From positions 248,001 through 312,000 of the forward strand of contig NZ_NSLB01000005.1 of the NCBI RefSeq assembly GCF_002304225.1: 64,000 bases of DNA, read 5' to 3'. Positions 27,609-35,890 of the stretch are shown one piece after another; positions within the stretch are counted from its first letter, which is position 1, and each line of letters opens with the position of its first letter. The DNA is from Pseudomonas sp. HAR-UPW-AIA-41. GTDB lineage: Bacteria; Pseudomonadota; Gammaproteobacteria; Pseudomonadales; Pseudomonadaceae. Below the pieces are notes generated by a model, which saw only the letters and a program-made list of their open reading frames with translations, had not been told where the DNA came from and made no database searches. A program made the translations under genes and the position numbers.

Positions 27609-30014
27609 ATGACGCAGATTTTCCCCGATAGCGCCGCGCTGGACACTCATGCCGCCAGCGAGCCCGAGTTTGCCCGCTGGCGCGCCGGTTATGGCGTGAT
27701 CGTTCACGAGCCCGCCACTCAGGCGGCGGTTTACCGCATGGCTCACCAGTTGGTGCAGGCCGGCCTGCAGGCCGATCTGGCCAGCGCCTATCGATTGTTC
27801 ACTGCTCTTGACCGCCTGAGCAGTGCCGCCCTGTGGCTGGTGGTGCACATGACCTATGCCCGGCGTGTGCGCTGCAACGGCGAGGCGCTCGTCGCCGACG
27901 ACTTCAAGGCACAGCCTGAAGGCCATAACGGAGGGGCGCTGAACATGGTGCCGGCCTACGCCGGTTACCTGGGGCTCAATGCGCTGACCGGGCAGACCCG
28001 CGCCTGGCTGATGGGACAGGGCCACTGCGTGGCCGCCATCGAGAGTCTCAACCTGCTCACCGACAACCTGCACCCCGAGCAACAGCAGCGCTATGCCGAT
28101 GGCGAGGCCGGCATGAGCCGTCTGGTCGCCGACTTCTACAGCTACGTGCAGGCTGCCGATGGCAGTGTGGCGGTGCCGTTGGGCAGTCACGTCAATCCAC
28201 ACACCGCCGGCGGTATTGCCGAGGGCGGCTATCTCGGCTTTGCCGAACTGATGTACACCCACATGCCGCTGCCCGGCGAGACGCTGGTGGCCTTCCTTTC
28301 CGACGGCGCCGCCGAGGAGCAGCGCGGCAGTGACTGGATGCCACGCTGGTGGCGTGCCGAGGACTGTGGCACGGCGCTGCCGGTGATGATCGCCAATGGC
28401 CGGCGCATCGAGCAGCGTACCGAACTGGGCACTGCGGTTGGTCTGGAGGGGTTCTGCGAGCACCTGCGCCGCTGCGGTTTCGACCCGATCCGTTTCGATG
28501 GCCGCGACCCGGCCGCCTTTGTCTGCACGTTGTGGGAGATGGAGCAGCGCCTGGCGCACCGCAAGCATGAACTGGCCAACGGCGTGATCGGTTATCCGTT
28601 GCCGCTGCCCTACGCCATTGCCCAGACGGAGAAGGGCTTCGGCTTCTATGGTGCAGCCAGCAACGCGGCGCACAACCTGCCGCTGCCGGGTAATCCGCAG
28701 TGTGATGAGCAGGCGCGCACGCTGTTCAACCAGCATGCCAGCAAACTCTGGGTGGCGTCGCAGGAGCTGGCCGACAGCGCTGCGCTGTTCGTCCACAGCC
28801 GTGCCGGGCGTACGGCCGAGCGGGACAACCCGCTGGCCACCCGGCGTCCGCCGCTGCCCCAGCTGCCGGCGCTGAACTACCGCAGCAGCGCGGCATCACC
28901 GATGTCGGCGCTGGATGACTTCTATCCGCAGCTGGTGGCGCTCAATCCGCACCTGCGTGCGCGGGTCGGCAACCCCGACGAGCTGGCCAGTAACAAGCTG
29001 GGCGGCGTGCTCAAGGCCCTGCGCCACCGTGTCAGCCAGCCGGAGGGGCCGCTGGAGGCGCTGGATGGTCAGGTCATCACGGCGCTCAACGAAGAGGCCG
29101 TGGTCTCGGCCTGTCTGGCCAATCAGGGCGGGCTCAATCTGGTGGCCAGCTACGAGGCGTTCTGTCCGAAGATGCTCGGCGCAGTGCGCCAGAGTCTGAT
29201 CTTTGCCCGCCTGCAGAAAGAGGCTGGGCGCCCGGCCGGCTGGCTGGGCTGGCCGCTGGTGGCGACCTCGCACACCTGGGAGAACGGCAAGAACCAGCAG
29301 TCGCACCAGGACACCACATTCTGCGAAGCCCTACTGGGCGAGATGAACGACATGGTGCGGGTGCTCTTCCCGCTGGATTACAACAGCCTGCTGGCCCTGC
29401 TGCCCGGCATCTACCAGAGCCGCGGGCAGTTGGCCTGCGTGGTGGCGGCCAAGCGTGAGCGCCCCTGTCATCTGAGTCAGGCAGAGGCCGAGCAACTGGC
29501 CCGCGACGGCGCCATCGTCCTTGCCGAGCAGGCCGGTCGTGATGCGCTGCTGCTGATTGCCACCGGCAGTTATCAGTTGGCCGAGGTGCAGCGCGCCGCC
29601 GAGCGTCTGGCGGCGGCGGGCATTGGTTATCGTCTGGTCTACCTGCAGGAGCCGGGGCGCTTCCGTGCGCCCCGCGATGCCTGGGAGGCTGGTGCGGTGG
29701 CCGGCGAGGCGCTGCGCGAGGCGATCTTCCCGGCCGCCTACGGCAAGCGTCTGTGGCTGACCCACATGCGTCCGGAGGTGGCCCGTGGTCATCTCTGGCC
29801 GCTGTTCCCTCAGGCGGCACAGAGCGTCGTGCTGGGTTATCGCAACCGCGGCGGCACGCTCAACGAAGCCGGCATGCTGTTCGCCAATGGTTGCAGCTGG
29901 GCACATGTCCTTTCGTCATGTGCGGATTTGCTCGCCACGGATCATGTGACACTCTTGTCCAAAGACGAGGCTGCTGCGGTGGCCGGTCTGGGGGACCCAG
30001 GCATCCTGCGTTGA
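27609..30014 (+). CDS. divergent phosphoketolase-family TPP enzyme
   Basis: 801 residues along the full length of xylulose-5-P/fructose-6-P phosphoketolases. Conserved parts include EGHNGGALN (H106), GQGHC (H139), SDGAAEEQRGSDW (231-243), IANGRR (261-266) and SHTWENGKNQQSHQD. Departures from canonical enzymes are clear: GPGHGGP has become GQGHCVA, and the active-site histidine of IHEGGELGY is an alanine in IAEGGYLGF (A204). Thiamine pyrophosphate binding is likely, but normal phosphoketolase chemistry is doubtful; I recall some databases calling similar proteins xylulose 5-phosphate 3-epimerase. A 65-residue protein gene follows after 50 bases. Confidence 0.8.
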   Translation: MTQIFPDSAALDTHAASEPEFARWRAGYGVIVHEPATQAAVYRMAHQLVQAGLQADLASAYRLFTALDRLSSAALWLVVHMTYARRVRCNGEALVADDFKAQPEGHNGGALNMVPAYAGYLGLNALTGQTRAWLMGQGHCVAAIESLNLLTDNLHPEQQQRYADGEAGMSRLVADFYSYVQAADGSVAVPLGSHVNPHTAGGIAEGGYLGFAELMYTHMPLPGETLVAFLSDGAAEEQRGSDWMPRWWRAEDCGTALPVMIANGRRIEQRTELGTAVGLEGFCEHLRRCGFDPIRFDGRDPAAFVCTLWEMEQRLAHRKHELANGVIGYPLPLPYAIAQTEKGFGFYGAASNAAHNLPLPGNPQCDEQARTLFNQHASKLWVASQELADSAALFVHSRAGRTAERDNPLATRRPPLPQLPALNYRSSAASPMSALDDFYPQLVALNPHLRARVGNPDELASNKLGGVLKALRHRVSQPEGPLEALDGQVITALNEEAVVSACLANQGGLNLVASYEAFCPKMLGAVRQSLIFARLQKEAGRPAGWLGWPLVATSHTWENGKNQQSHQDTTFCEALLGEMNDMVRVLFPLDYNSLLALLPGIYQSRGQLACVVAAKRERPCHLSQAEAEQLARDGAIVLAEQAGRDALLLIATGSYQLAEVQRAAERLAAAGIGYRLVYLQEPGRFRAPRDAWEAGAVAGEALREAIFPAAYGKRLWLTHMRPEVARGHLWPLFPQAAQSVVLGYRNRGGTLNEAGMLFANGCSWAHVLSSCADLLATDHVTLLSKDEAAAVAGLGDPGILR

Positions 30015-30064
30015 GGCAGGTGGGCCCCGCCAGAACAAGAACAACAAGATTCTGGAGAGTGCAT

Positions 30065-30262
30065 ATGCCCAAGCTGACGCTGGAGCTGGATGTCGATCTG
30101 TACCGCCTGCTGGTGCAGGCGGCACGCAGCAACGACATTTCGCTGGAGGACGAGTGTGTGCGTCGCCTCGAAGGCGGCGTGCGCCGTTCACGCTACGTCG
30201 AGGCGCTGCTCGCCGAGCTGCATGCCGATGCCGATATACCCCGGCAGCGAGACAAGGGCTGA
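30065..30262 (+). CDS. small conserved hypothetical protein
   Basis: 65 residues, starting at an ATG with GGAG 7 bases upstream; longer open frames in this register begin inside the phosphoketolase-family gene and are not real. A short strand (KLTLELDVDLYRLL) then helices (NDISLEDECVRRLEGGV) resemble ribbon-helix-helix or antitoxin-like proteins, but I would not assign DNA binding. Probably co-transcribed with the phosphoketolase-family gene. Confidence 0.65.
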   Translation: MPKLTLELDVDLYRLLVQAARSNDISLEDECVRRLEGGVRRSRYVEALLAELHADADIPRQRDKG

Positions 30263-30335
30263 GCCCTACGCGCTTAACGCCTGCAACATGGTTCAGGGTC
30301 AGCCTGTCGCAATGCGCGGCGGGTGCGCCAGCAGC

Positions 30336-30364
30336 AAAAAGCCCGGCACCTGGCCGGGCTTTTT
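30336..30364. terminator. bidirectional rho-independent terminator
   Basis: AAAAAGCCCGGC (30336-30347) pairs with GCCGGGCTTTTT (30353-30364), loop of 5. It serves the plus-strand gene ending at 30262 and the minus-strand gene ending at 30378. Confidence 0.9.
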
Positions 30365-30377
30365 GTCGGGTGTTGCT

Positions 30378-30794
30378 TTACTGCAGGCCGCAGTCGCTCT
30401 GGGTGAAGCGCTCGGTGGCCACGGGGCGATTGGTCTTGTATTCGCTGAAGCTGTAGGCCAGCACGGCGCCACTGGCCAGTAGCTGACGGTAGCCATTATT
30501 GCGGCAGACGCTGGCACCCAGCTGCTGGCGCATGCTGTCCGGGTTGCCGCGCATCTTGGCGGCATGTTCCGGGCGAACGCTGAGATGGTTGATCAACTGG
30601 TTGCCTTCCACGGTGTAGCCCTGATCGAGGATGTCCTCGTTGATGGCGCGCGGCGTGCCGATGCTGCTCTCGCGGGCGACCTTCTCGAGCATCTTGGTCA
30701 GTTCGTAATCCTTGAGGCTGGCCGCCTGCGCGGTGGCGGCCAATGCGCAGGCGGCCAGGGTGCAGGTGAGGTTAACGGCTGTCAGGCGCAACAT
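30378..30794 (-). CDS. secreted QSregVF-family protein (PA3611-like)
   Basis: A 138-residue exported protein with a signal peptide ending near ATAQAASLKDY and two cysteines in the mature chain (ASVCRNNGY and SDCGLQ) that probably pair. Sequence and setting match the family of P. aeruginosa PA3611, described as a quorum-sensing-regulated virulence factor of known structure but unknown biochemical role. The ATG at 30794 is chosen for the signal peptide; the frame remains open upstream to 31349 but antisense to the DTW gene. Confidence 0.8.
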   Translation of the reverse strand: MLRLTAVNLTCTLAACALAATAQAASLKDYELTKMLEKVARESSIGTPRAINEDILDQGYTVEGNQLINHLSVRPEHAAKMRGNPDSMRQQLGASVCRNNGYRQLLASGAVLAYSFSEYKTNRPVATERFTQSDCGLQ

Positions 30795-30959
30795 GAGGTA
30801 AGGCTCCACTCGGGCGAAAATCCTTGGACCGGCCATCCGTGCCGGCAGTTCAGTGGCCATTCTACCCGTCGCCCCGCCCCTGGTCTGCTGGACGACCTGC
30901 GCCCGCAGGTCGCAGAGGGCCTGATAGACTGCGCGCCTTTTTTCTCCAGTGTTCTGCCC

Positions 30960-31718
30960 ATGAGCGATAGCGCCAACTCCACTTTGCCCTCTCACCCGGT
31001 AGCACGCCTGCGTGCCGAACGCCTGGCACGGGCCAGCAAGCCCTTTCTGGCCCGCGGCGGGCGCGCCGAGCGCTGCGAGCAGTGCCGCATTGCTCCGGAA
31101 TACTGCCTGTGCCACCTGCGCCCGCAGGTACCGGCGCGCTCGGCGGTCTGTCTGGTGATGCATGATCAGGAGTCGCTCAAGCCCAGCAATACCGGCTGGC
31201 TGATTGCCGATGTGGTGGCCGATACCTTCGCCTATGGCTGGTTGCGCACCGAGGTGGATGAGCGCCTGCTGGCCCTGCTCGATGACCCGCAGTATCAGCC
31301 TTATCTGGTCTTTCCCGGTGAGTTCGTCGAGCCGGAGCGGGTGACGCACGAGGTGCGGGAGCAGGAGGGCAAGCGGCCGCTGTTCATCCTGCTGGATGCC
31401 ACCTGGCCGGAAGCGCGCAAGATGTTCCGCAAGAGTCCCTATCTCGACCGTTTCCCGGTGCTCAGTCTGTTGCCCGAGCAGCTGTCACGCTACCGCCTGC
31501 GCCGCTCCAAGCGTGATGACCATCTGTGTACCGCAGAGGTGGCGGCACTCTGTCTCGGCCTGGCCGGCGACGAGCAGGCCGCCGCGGCACTGGATGCCTA
31601 TCTGGATGTATTTGCCGAACGCTATCTGGCGGCCAAGCGGCATATCGCCGTGGATGAGCAGAGCCCGGCGCACCAGGCCCTGCAACCCTTTCTGCGGCTG
31701 ACCGATCCGGCTCAGTGA
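30960..31718 (+). CDS. tapT: DTW-domain tRNA-uridine aminocarboxypropyltransferase
   Basis: 252 residues. The DTW family motifs are clear: the cysteine cluster CEQCRIAPEYCLCHLRP near 38-54, then NTGWLIADVV, and the name-giving motif as LLDATWPEARKMFRKSPYL. Family members such as E. coli TapT add the aminocarboxypropyl group of S-adenosylmethionine to uridine (acp3U) in tRNA. The C-terminal seven bases overlap the convergent DMT transporter gene. Confidence 0.85.
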   Translation: MSDSANSTLPSHPVARLRAERLARASKPFLARGGRAERCEQCRIAPEYCLCHLRPQVPARSAVCLVMHDQESLKPSNTGWLIADVVADTFAYGWLRTEVDERLLALLDDPQYQPYLVFPGEFVEPERVTHEVREQEGKRPLFILLDATWPEARKMFRKSPYLDRFPVLSLLPEQLSRYRLRRSKRDDHLCTAEVAALCLGLAGDEQAAAALDAYLDVFAERYLAAKRHIAVDEQSPAHQALQPFLRLTDPAQ

Positions 31719-32596
31719 GCGGCGGCCGCCTTGCGCGGCCACAGCTGTGCCAGCAGCATGCCGGCGAACATCAGAGCGCAGCCGATATAGCCCTTGAGTG
31801 CCAGTTCCTCGCTGAGGAACACAGCGCCTGCTATGGCGGCGAAGACGGCCTCCAGCGACAGGATGATTGCCGCGTGGGAGGGGATGGCGTGCTGCTGGGC
31901 CACCACTTGCAGGGTGTAGCCGATGCCCACGGCGATCAGGCCGCCATACAGCAGCGCGGGCCCGGCCTGGAGTATGGCGTCGAAACGGATTTCCTCGAGC
32001 ACGGCGGCGAGGATCAGGCTGACCACGGCGCAGGTGATGAACTGGATCACGGCCAGGCGGATGGCGTCATGCCGGCTGGCAAAGAAGCCCACCAGCAGTA
32101 CATGCACACCCCAGACGAAGGCGCCGGCCAGCTGCAGCCAGTCCCCGGAGGCCACCTGGAAGTTGTCGCCAACGCTGAGCAGGAACATGCCCACCACTGC
32201 CAGCGAGGCGCCCAGCCAGGTGCCCATGCCGGTCTTGTGGCCCAGCGCCAGACCCAGCAGCGGCACGATGATCACGTACAGGCCGGTGATGAAACCGGAG
32301 TTGGTCACGCTGGTGAACAGCAGGCCGACCTGTTGCAGGTTGATGCCCAGAGTCAGCGCCAGACCCATGGCAATACCGCCAGCCAGCAGGCCGCGGTTGA
32401 AGGGCTCGTGCCTGGCCCCGGCCGGTTTCCAGAAGAACAGTGGCAGCAGCACCAGCGCGCCCATGGCGAAACGCAGGCCGGTGAACAGGAAGGGGCCGAT
32501 GGCCTCCATACCGGCGCGCTGGGCGACGAAGGCGGCGCCCCAGATCATGGCGGTCAGGAGCATCAACAGGTCGGCGCGCAGGGCTTGGCGTGGCAT
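31712..32596 (-). CDS. DMT-superfamily (EamA) transporter
   Basis: 294 residues with ten hydrophobic segments arranged as two EamA repeats (first about 8-140, second about 150-285). Features include MIWGAAFVAQRAGMEAIGP in the first helix and HAIPSHAAIILSLEAVFAAIAG in the second repeat. These inner-membrane carriers export metabolites or drugs; the substrate is not predictable. Confidence 0.87.
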   Translation of the reverse strand: MPRQALRADLLMLLTAMIWGAAFVAQRAGMEAIGPFLFTGLRFAMGALVLLPLFFWKPAGARHEPFNRGLLAGGIAMGLALTLGINLQQVGLLFTSVTNSGFITGLYVIIVPLLGLALGHKTGMGTWLGASLAVVGMFLLSVGDNFQVASGDWLQLAGAFVWGVHVLLVGFFASRHDAIRLAVIQFITCAVVSLILAAVLEEIRFDAILQAGPALLYGGLIAVGIGYTLQVVAQQHAIPSHAAIILSLEAVFAAIAGAVFLSEELALKGYIGCALMFAGMLLAQLWPRKAAAAH

Positions 32597-32817
32597 GGTA
32601 CGGCTCTAATCCAGCGAAAAGGGAGGCCGCAGACTGTGCCGCAATCGTCCGAACTTGACCAGTGGGTTAACTGAAAGCAGCGGAACTTGTCGTTTATCCG
32701 CACAAGGCTTTCGCCTGGCTGTCACTCCTGTGCAAAATGGCGCACCTGAAAACCACTGGCAGCTCAGTGCGTGGCGCGGCATGACCGGTCACGACGACAA
32801 AAACAAAAGGATTCGCC
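32597..32817. promoter_or_regulatory. divergent region upstream of erdR and the DMT transporter
   Basis: 221 bases with no supported gene. It must hold the promoters of both genes; TTGACC near 32655 is a possible -35 element, but I could not find a convincing -10 partner. Confidence 0.3.
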
Positions 32818-33495
32818 ATGGCCAGCTACGAGATTCTCATCGCCGATGACCATCCGCTGTTTCGCAGCGCCCTGCAGCAGGCCCTGAGCCTGGGGCTGGG
32901 CCCGGACGTGCGGCTGGCCGAGGCCGACAGTATTGCCGCACTGGAAAGCCGTCTGGCGGAGAAGCAGGACTGGGACCTGGTGCTGCTCGACCTGAACATG
33001 CCCGGTGCCTACGGCTTCTCTGGTCTGGTGCTGCTGCGCGGGCAGTATCCGCAGATTCCGGTGGTGATGATTTCTGCCCAGGAAGAGCCGGCCGTGATCG
33101 GGCGTGCCCGTGAGTTCGGCGCCACCGGCTTCATTCCCAAGTCCAGCCCGCTGGAGACCATTCAGCAGGCTGTGCGTGCGGTGCTCGACGGCGATGCCTG
33201 GTGGCCGCCGCAGACTGCCGCCGCGGCCAAGGTGTCGGCCGAAGCCAAGGCCGCCAGTGCCGGGCTGGCCAGCCTGACGCCGCAGCAGTTCCGCGTGCTG
33301 ACCATGGTCTGCGATGGCCTGCTGAACAAGCAGATTGCCTATGAGCTGAGCGTGTCCGAGGCGACCATCAAGGCTCACGTCACCGCCATCTTCCGCAAGC
33401 TCAACGTGCGCACCCGTACCCAGGCGGCGCTGTTGCTGCAGCAGCTGGAGAGCATTCCGCAAACGCCGTCAGAGCATGCCCCCGAGGCGCCTTGA
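32818..33495 (+). CDS. erdR: NarL/LuxR-family response regulator ErdR
   Basis: 225 residues: receiver domain (IADDHPLF pocket, phospho-acceptor in LLDLNMPG, Lys in FIPKSS) and a C-terminal LuxR helix-turn-helix (LTPQQFRVLTMVCDGLLNKQIAYELSVSEATIKAHV). The sequence closely resembles ErdR/CrbR of Pseudomonas, which controls acetyl-CoA synthetase and ethanol/acetate metabolism. No kinase lies beside it, as in P. aeruginosa, where the partner is encoded elsewhere. dgkA follows after a terminator. Confidence 0.87.
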   Translation: MASYEILIADDHPLFRSALQQALSLGLGPDVRLAEADSIAALESRLAEKQDWDLVLLDLNMPGAYGFSGLVLLRGQYPQIPVVMISAQEEPAVIGRAREFGATGFIPKSSPLETIQQAVRAVLDGDAWWPPQTAAAAKVSAEAKAASAGLASLTPQQFRVLTMVCDGLLNKQIAYELSVSEATIKAHVTAIFRKLNVRTRTQAALLLQQLESIPQTPSEHAPEAP

Positions 33496-33507
33496 TGCTT
33501 TTTTGAC

Positions 33508-33530
33508 AGGCCAGCCGTTAGGCTGGCCTT
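33508..33530 (+). terminator. erdR terminator
   Basis: AGGCCAGCC (33508-33516) and GGCTGGCCT (33521-33529) with a GTTA loop, followed by TCTTATTT. Confidence 0.8.
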
Positions 33531-33552
33531 CTTATTTCAGCGAGTTCCCCGC

Positions 33553-33918
33553 ATGTCGCCATTCAAAGGCCAGACCGGCCTCAAACGCATTCTCAACGCC
33601 ACCGGCTATTCCTTCTCCGGCCTCAAGGCTGCTTTTAAGGGCGAGGCAGCGTTCCGTCAGCTGGTGCTGATCAACGTCATCCTGATTCCCATCAGCCTGT
33701 TCCTCGATGTCAGTCGTGGCGAGCGGGCGTTGCTGATTGCCGTCTGCCTGCTGGCGCTGATTGTCGAGCTGCTCAACTCGGCTGTGGAAGCGGCTATCGA
33801 TCGCATCTCGCTGGACCTGCACCCGCTGTCGAAAAATGCCAAGGACATGGGCAGTGCCGCGCAGTTTGTGGCCCTCAGCCTGATCGGCGTGGTCTGGGCC
33901 AGCATCCTGCTGGGCTGA
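33553..33918 (+). CDS. dgkA: diacylglycerol kinase
   Basis: 121 residues, a small three-helix inner-membrane enzyme. Signature ELLNSAVEAAIDRISL near 75-90 carries the catalytic glutamates; the C-terminus is a membrane helix. It recycles diacylglycerol to phosphatidic acid. Preceded by the erdR terminator, so probably transcribed separately. Convergent with finR, with only one base between the genes. Confidence 0.95.
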   Translation: MSPFKGQTGLKRILNATGYSFSGLKAAFKGEAAFRQLVLINVILIPISLFLDVSRGERALLIAVCLLALIVELLNSAVEAAIDRISLDLHPLSKNAKDMGSAAQFVALSLIGVVWASILLG

Positions 33919-33919
33919 A

Positions 33920-34846
33920 TCAGGCGATCGACGGCAGGTTGATCTGATCGCTGCGCGTCGCCCCGGCGGTAAAGCTGCGGCACAGTTCGAGAAATTCACG
34001 CATCGCCGCGGTCTGGTACTTCTGCTTGTGCCAGATGAACCAGAATTGCCGGGCCAGATCCAGCTGTGGCGTTTCCAGCGGGACCAGGCTGCCGCGGCGG
34101 AAGGCGTCGCGCAGGGCCAGGCGGGAAATGCAGCCGATGCCCAGCCCCGACTCGACGGCGCGCTTGATCGCTTCGGTGTGCTCCAGCTCCAGACGGATAT
34201 TCAGCGGTGCCGGGTGATGGCGCATGGCCTGGTCGAAGGCCAGGCGCGTGCCGGAGCCGCGCTCGCGCAGAATCCACGCCTCGCGGCTCAGCTCTTCCAG
34301 GCTCACTTCGCGCCTGCCGGCCAGCGGGTGCTGCGGGGCGGCAAACACCACCAACTCGTCGGCCACCCAGGGCTGTACTTCCAGATCCGCATGCTGGCAG
34401 TCACCTTCGATCAGGCCCAGGTCCAGCTCATAGTTGGCCACCTGCTGCACCACGTGGGCGGTGTTGTGCACCTGCAGGCCGACCTTGCACTCGGGGTGGC
34501 GCTGCATGAAATGGCCGATCAGCAGGGTGGCCAGGTAGTTGCCCACCGTCAGGGTGGCGCCGACCTGCAGTGAGCCGAAGCCATGGCCACCGGACAACAG
34601 CTGTTCGATCTCGCGGGTCTGGTCGAGCAGGCCGACGGCGCGGGGCAGCAACTGCCGGCCGAGGGCATTGAGGGCCAGGCGCTTGCCCTGGCGATCAAAC
34701 AGCTGGCAGTCGAACTGGCGCTCCAGTTCGGCCAGCGCGGTGCTGGTGGCCGATTGCGACAGGGCGAGGCTTTCCGCTGCGCGCGACACGCTGTCGTGGC
34801 GGGCAACTTCGGCGAACACCTGCAGTTGGCGCAGGGTGAGCTTCAT
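33920..34846 (-). CDS. finR: LysR-family regulator FinR
   Basis: 308 residues: N-terminal winged helix (LRQLQVFAEVARHDSVSRAAESLALSQSATS... with LFDRQGKRL) and a periplasmic-binding-like effector domain. Divergent from fpr, which is the arrangement known for FinR in Pseudomonas, where it activates fpr under superoxide or when iron-sulfur repair is needed. The shared 190-base gap contains dyad symmetries suited to it. Confidence 0.85.
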   Translation of the reverse strand: MKLTLRQLQVFAEVARHDSVSRAAESLALSQSATSTALAELERQFDCQLFDRQGKRLALNALGRQLLPRAVGLLDQTREIEQLLSGGHGFGSLQVGATLTVGNYLATLLIGHFMQRHPECKVGLQVHNTAHVVQQVANYELDLGLIEGDCQHADLEVQPWVADELVVFAAPQHPLAGRREVSLEELSREAWILRERGSGTRLAFDQAMRHHPAPLNIRLELEHTEAIKRAVESGLGIGCISRLALRDAFRRGSLVPLETPQLDLARQFWFIWHKQKYQTAAMREFLELCRSFTAGATRSDQINLPSIA

Positions 34847-34921
34847 GGCGGACTCCGGTGCGACCTTCGGTCACTGGTATGGGCGGTCAGAGTGATTAAG
34901 CTTATGCCGGCAAAGCGCTGC

Positions 34922-34949
34922 TTATCTGATATTGAGATAACAAATATCA
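34922..34949. promoter_or_regulatory. putative FinR operator in the finR-fpr gap
   Basis: Two overlapping dyads in an AT-rich stretch: TTATCT-N7-AGATAA (34922-34940) and TGATATT-N9-AATATCA (34927-34949). LysR-type regulators bind such dyads between divergent genes; the position about 90 bases before fpr supports an operator role. Confidence 0.6.
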
Positions 34950-35036
34950 GAATAATCAATTTCTCAGATGATAAGCCCCTGCGTAATCTATGGCTATCGC
35001 GCCCGGCCGGGCGTATCTGCATCTCTGGAGTGATTG

Positions 35037-35816
35037 ATGAGCAACCTGAACGTCGAGCGTGTACTGAGCGTGCACCACTGGAACGACACCCTGTTCAGCT
35101 TCAAATGCACCCGCGACCCGGGTCTGCGCTTCGAGAACGGCCAGTTCGTCATGATCGGCCTGCAGCAGCCCAACGGCCGTCCGCTGATGCGCGCCTATTC
35201 CATCGCCAGCCCGAACTACGAGGAAAACCTCGAGTTCTTCAGCATCAAGGTGCCCGATGGTCCGCTGACCTCGCAGCTGCAGCACCTCAAGGAAGGCGAC
35301 GAGATCATGATCAGCAAGAAGCCCACCGGCACTCTGGTGCTGGGCGACCTGCTGCCGGGCAAGCACCTCTACCTGCTCTCCACCGGCACTGGTCTGGCGC
35401 CCTTCATGAGCGTGATCCAGGACCCGGAAGTGTACGAGCGCTTCGAAAAGGTGATTCTGGTGCATGGCGTGCGTTACGTGAACGAAGTGGCCTACCACCA
35501 GTTCATCACCGAGCACCTGCCGAAGAACGAGTTCTTTGGTGATGCCGTGCGTGACAAGCTGATCTACTACCCGACCGTAACCCGCGAGCCGTTCGAGAAT
35601 CAGGGTCGTCTGACCGACCTGATGCGCAGCGGTAAGCTGTTTGCCGACATCGGCCTGCCGCCGATCAACCCGCAGGACGACCGCGCCATGATCTGCGGCA
35701 GCCCGGCCATGCTGGATGAAACCAGCGAAGTGCTGGACAGCTTCGGTCTGAAGATCTCCCCGCGCATCGGCGAGCCGGGTGACTACCTGATCGAGCGCGC
35801 CTTCGTCGAGAAGTAA
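35037..35816 (+). CDS. fpr: ferredoxin-NADP reductase
   Basis: 259 residues. FAD-binding motif RAYSIASPN near 50-60, NADP-binding STGTGLAPFMSV near 117 and CGSPAMLDET near 220; the C-terminus ends YLIERAFVEK, as in pseudomonad Fpr. It moves electrons between NADPH and ferredoxin/bacterioferredoxin, including in oxidative stress. ATG 35037 with CTGGAG upstream; a TTG three bases earlier is not needed. Regulated in all likelihood by the divergent finR. Confidence 0.95.
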   Translation: MSNLNVERVLSVHHWNDTLFSFKCTRDPGLRFENGQFVMIGLQQPNGRPLMRAYSIASPNYEENLEFFSIKVPDGPLTSQLQHLKEGDEIMISKKPTGTLVLGDLLPGKHLYLLSTGTGLAPFMSVIQDPEVYERFEKVILVHGVRYVNEVAYHQFITEHLPKNEFFGDAVRDKLIYYPTVTREPFENQGRLTDLMRSGKLFADIGLPPINPQDDRAMICGSPAMLDETSEVLDSFGLKISPRIGEPGDYLIERAFVEK

Positions 35817-35837
35817 TCAGGCGCATCAGGTGACAGC

Positions 35838-35864
35838 AAAAAGCCCGGCCTGACCGGGCTTTTT
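35838..35864. terminator. rho-independent terminator after fpr
   Basis: AAAAAGCCCGG (35838-35848) pairs with CCGGGCTTTTT (35854-35864), loop of 5; symmetrical, so it can also end the convergent trmO transcript. Confidence 0.9.
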
Positions 35865-35890
35865 TGTGCCTGTAACGTCCCGAAAAAGCT

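Noticed and set aside
34922..34975. Fur box in the finR-fpr gap
   Set aside because: AT-rich with GATAA-like pieces but no arrangement matching a Fur consensus; the dyads fit a LysR-type operator better.
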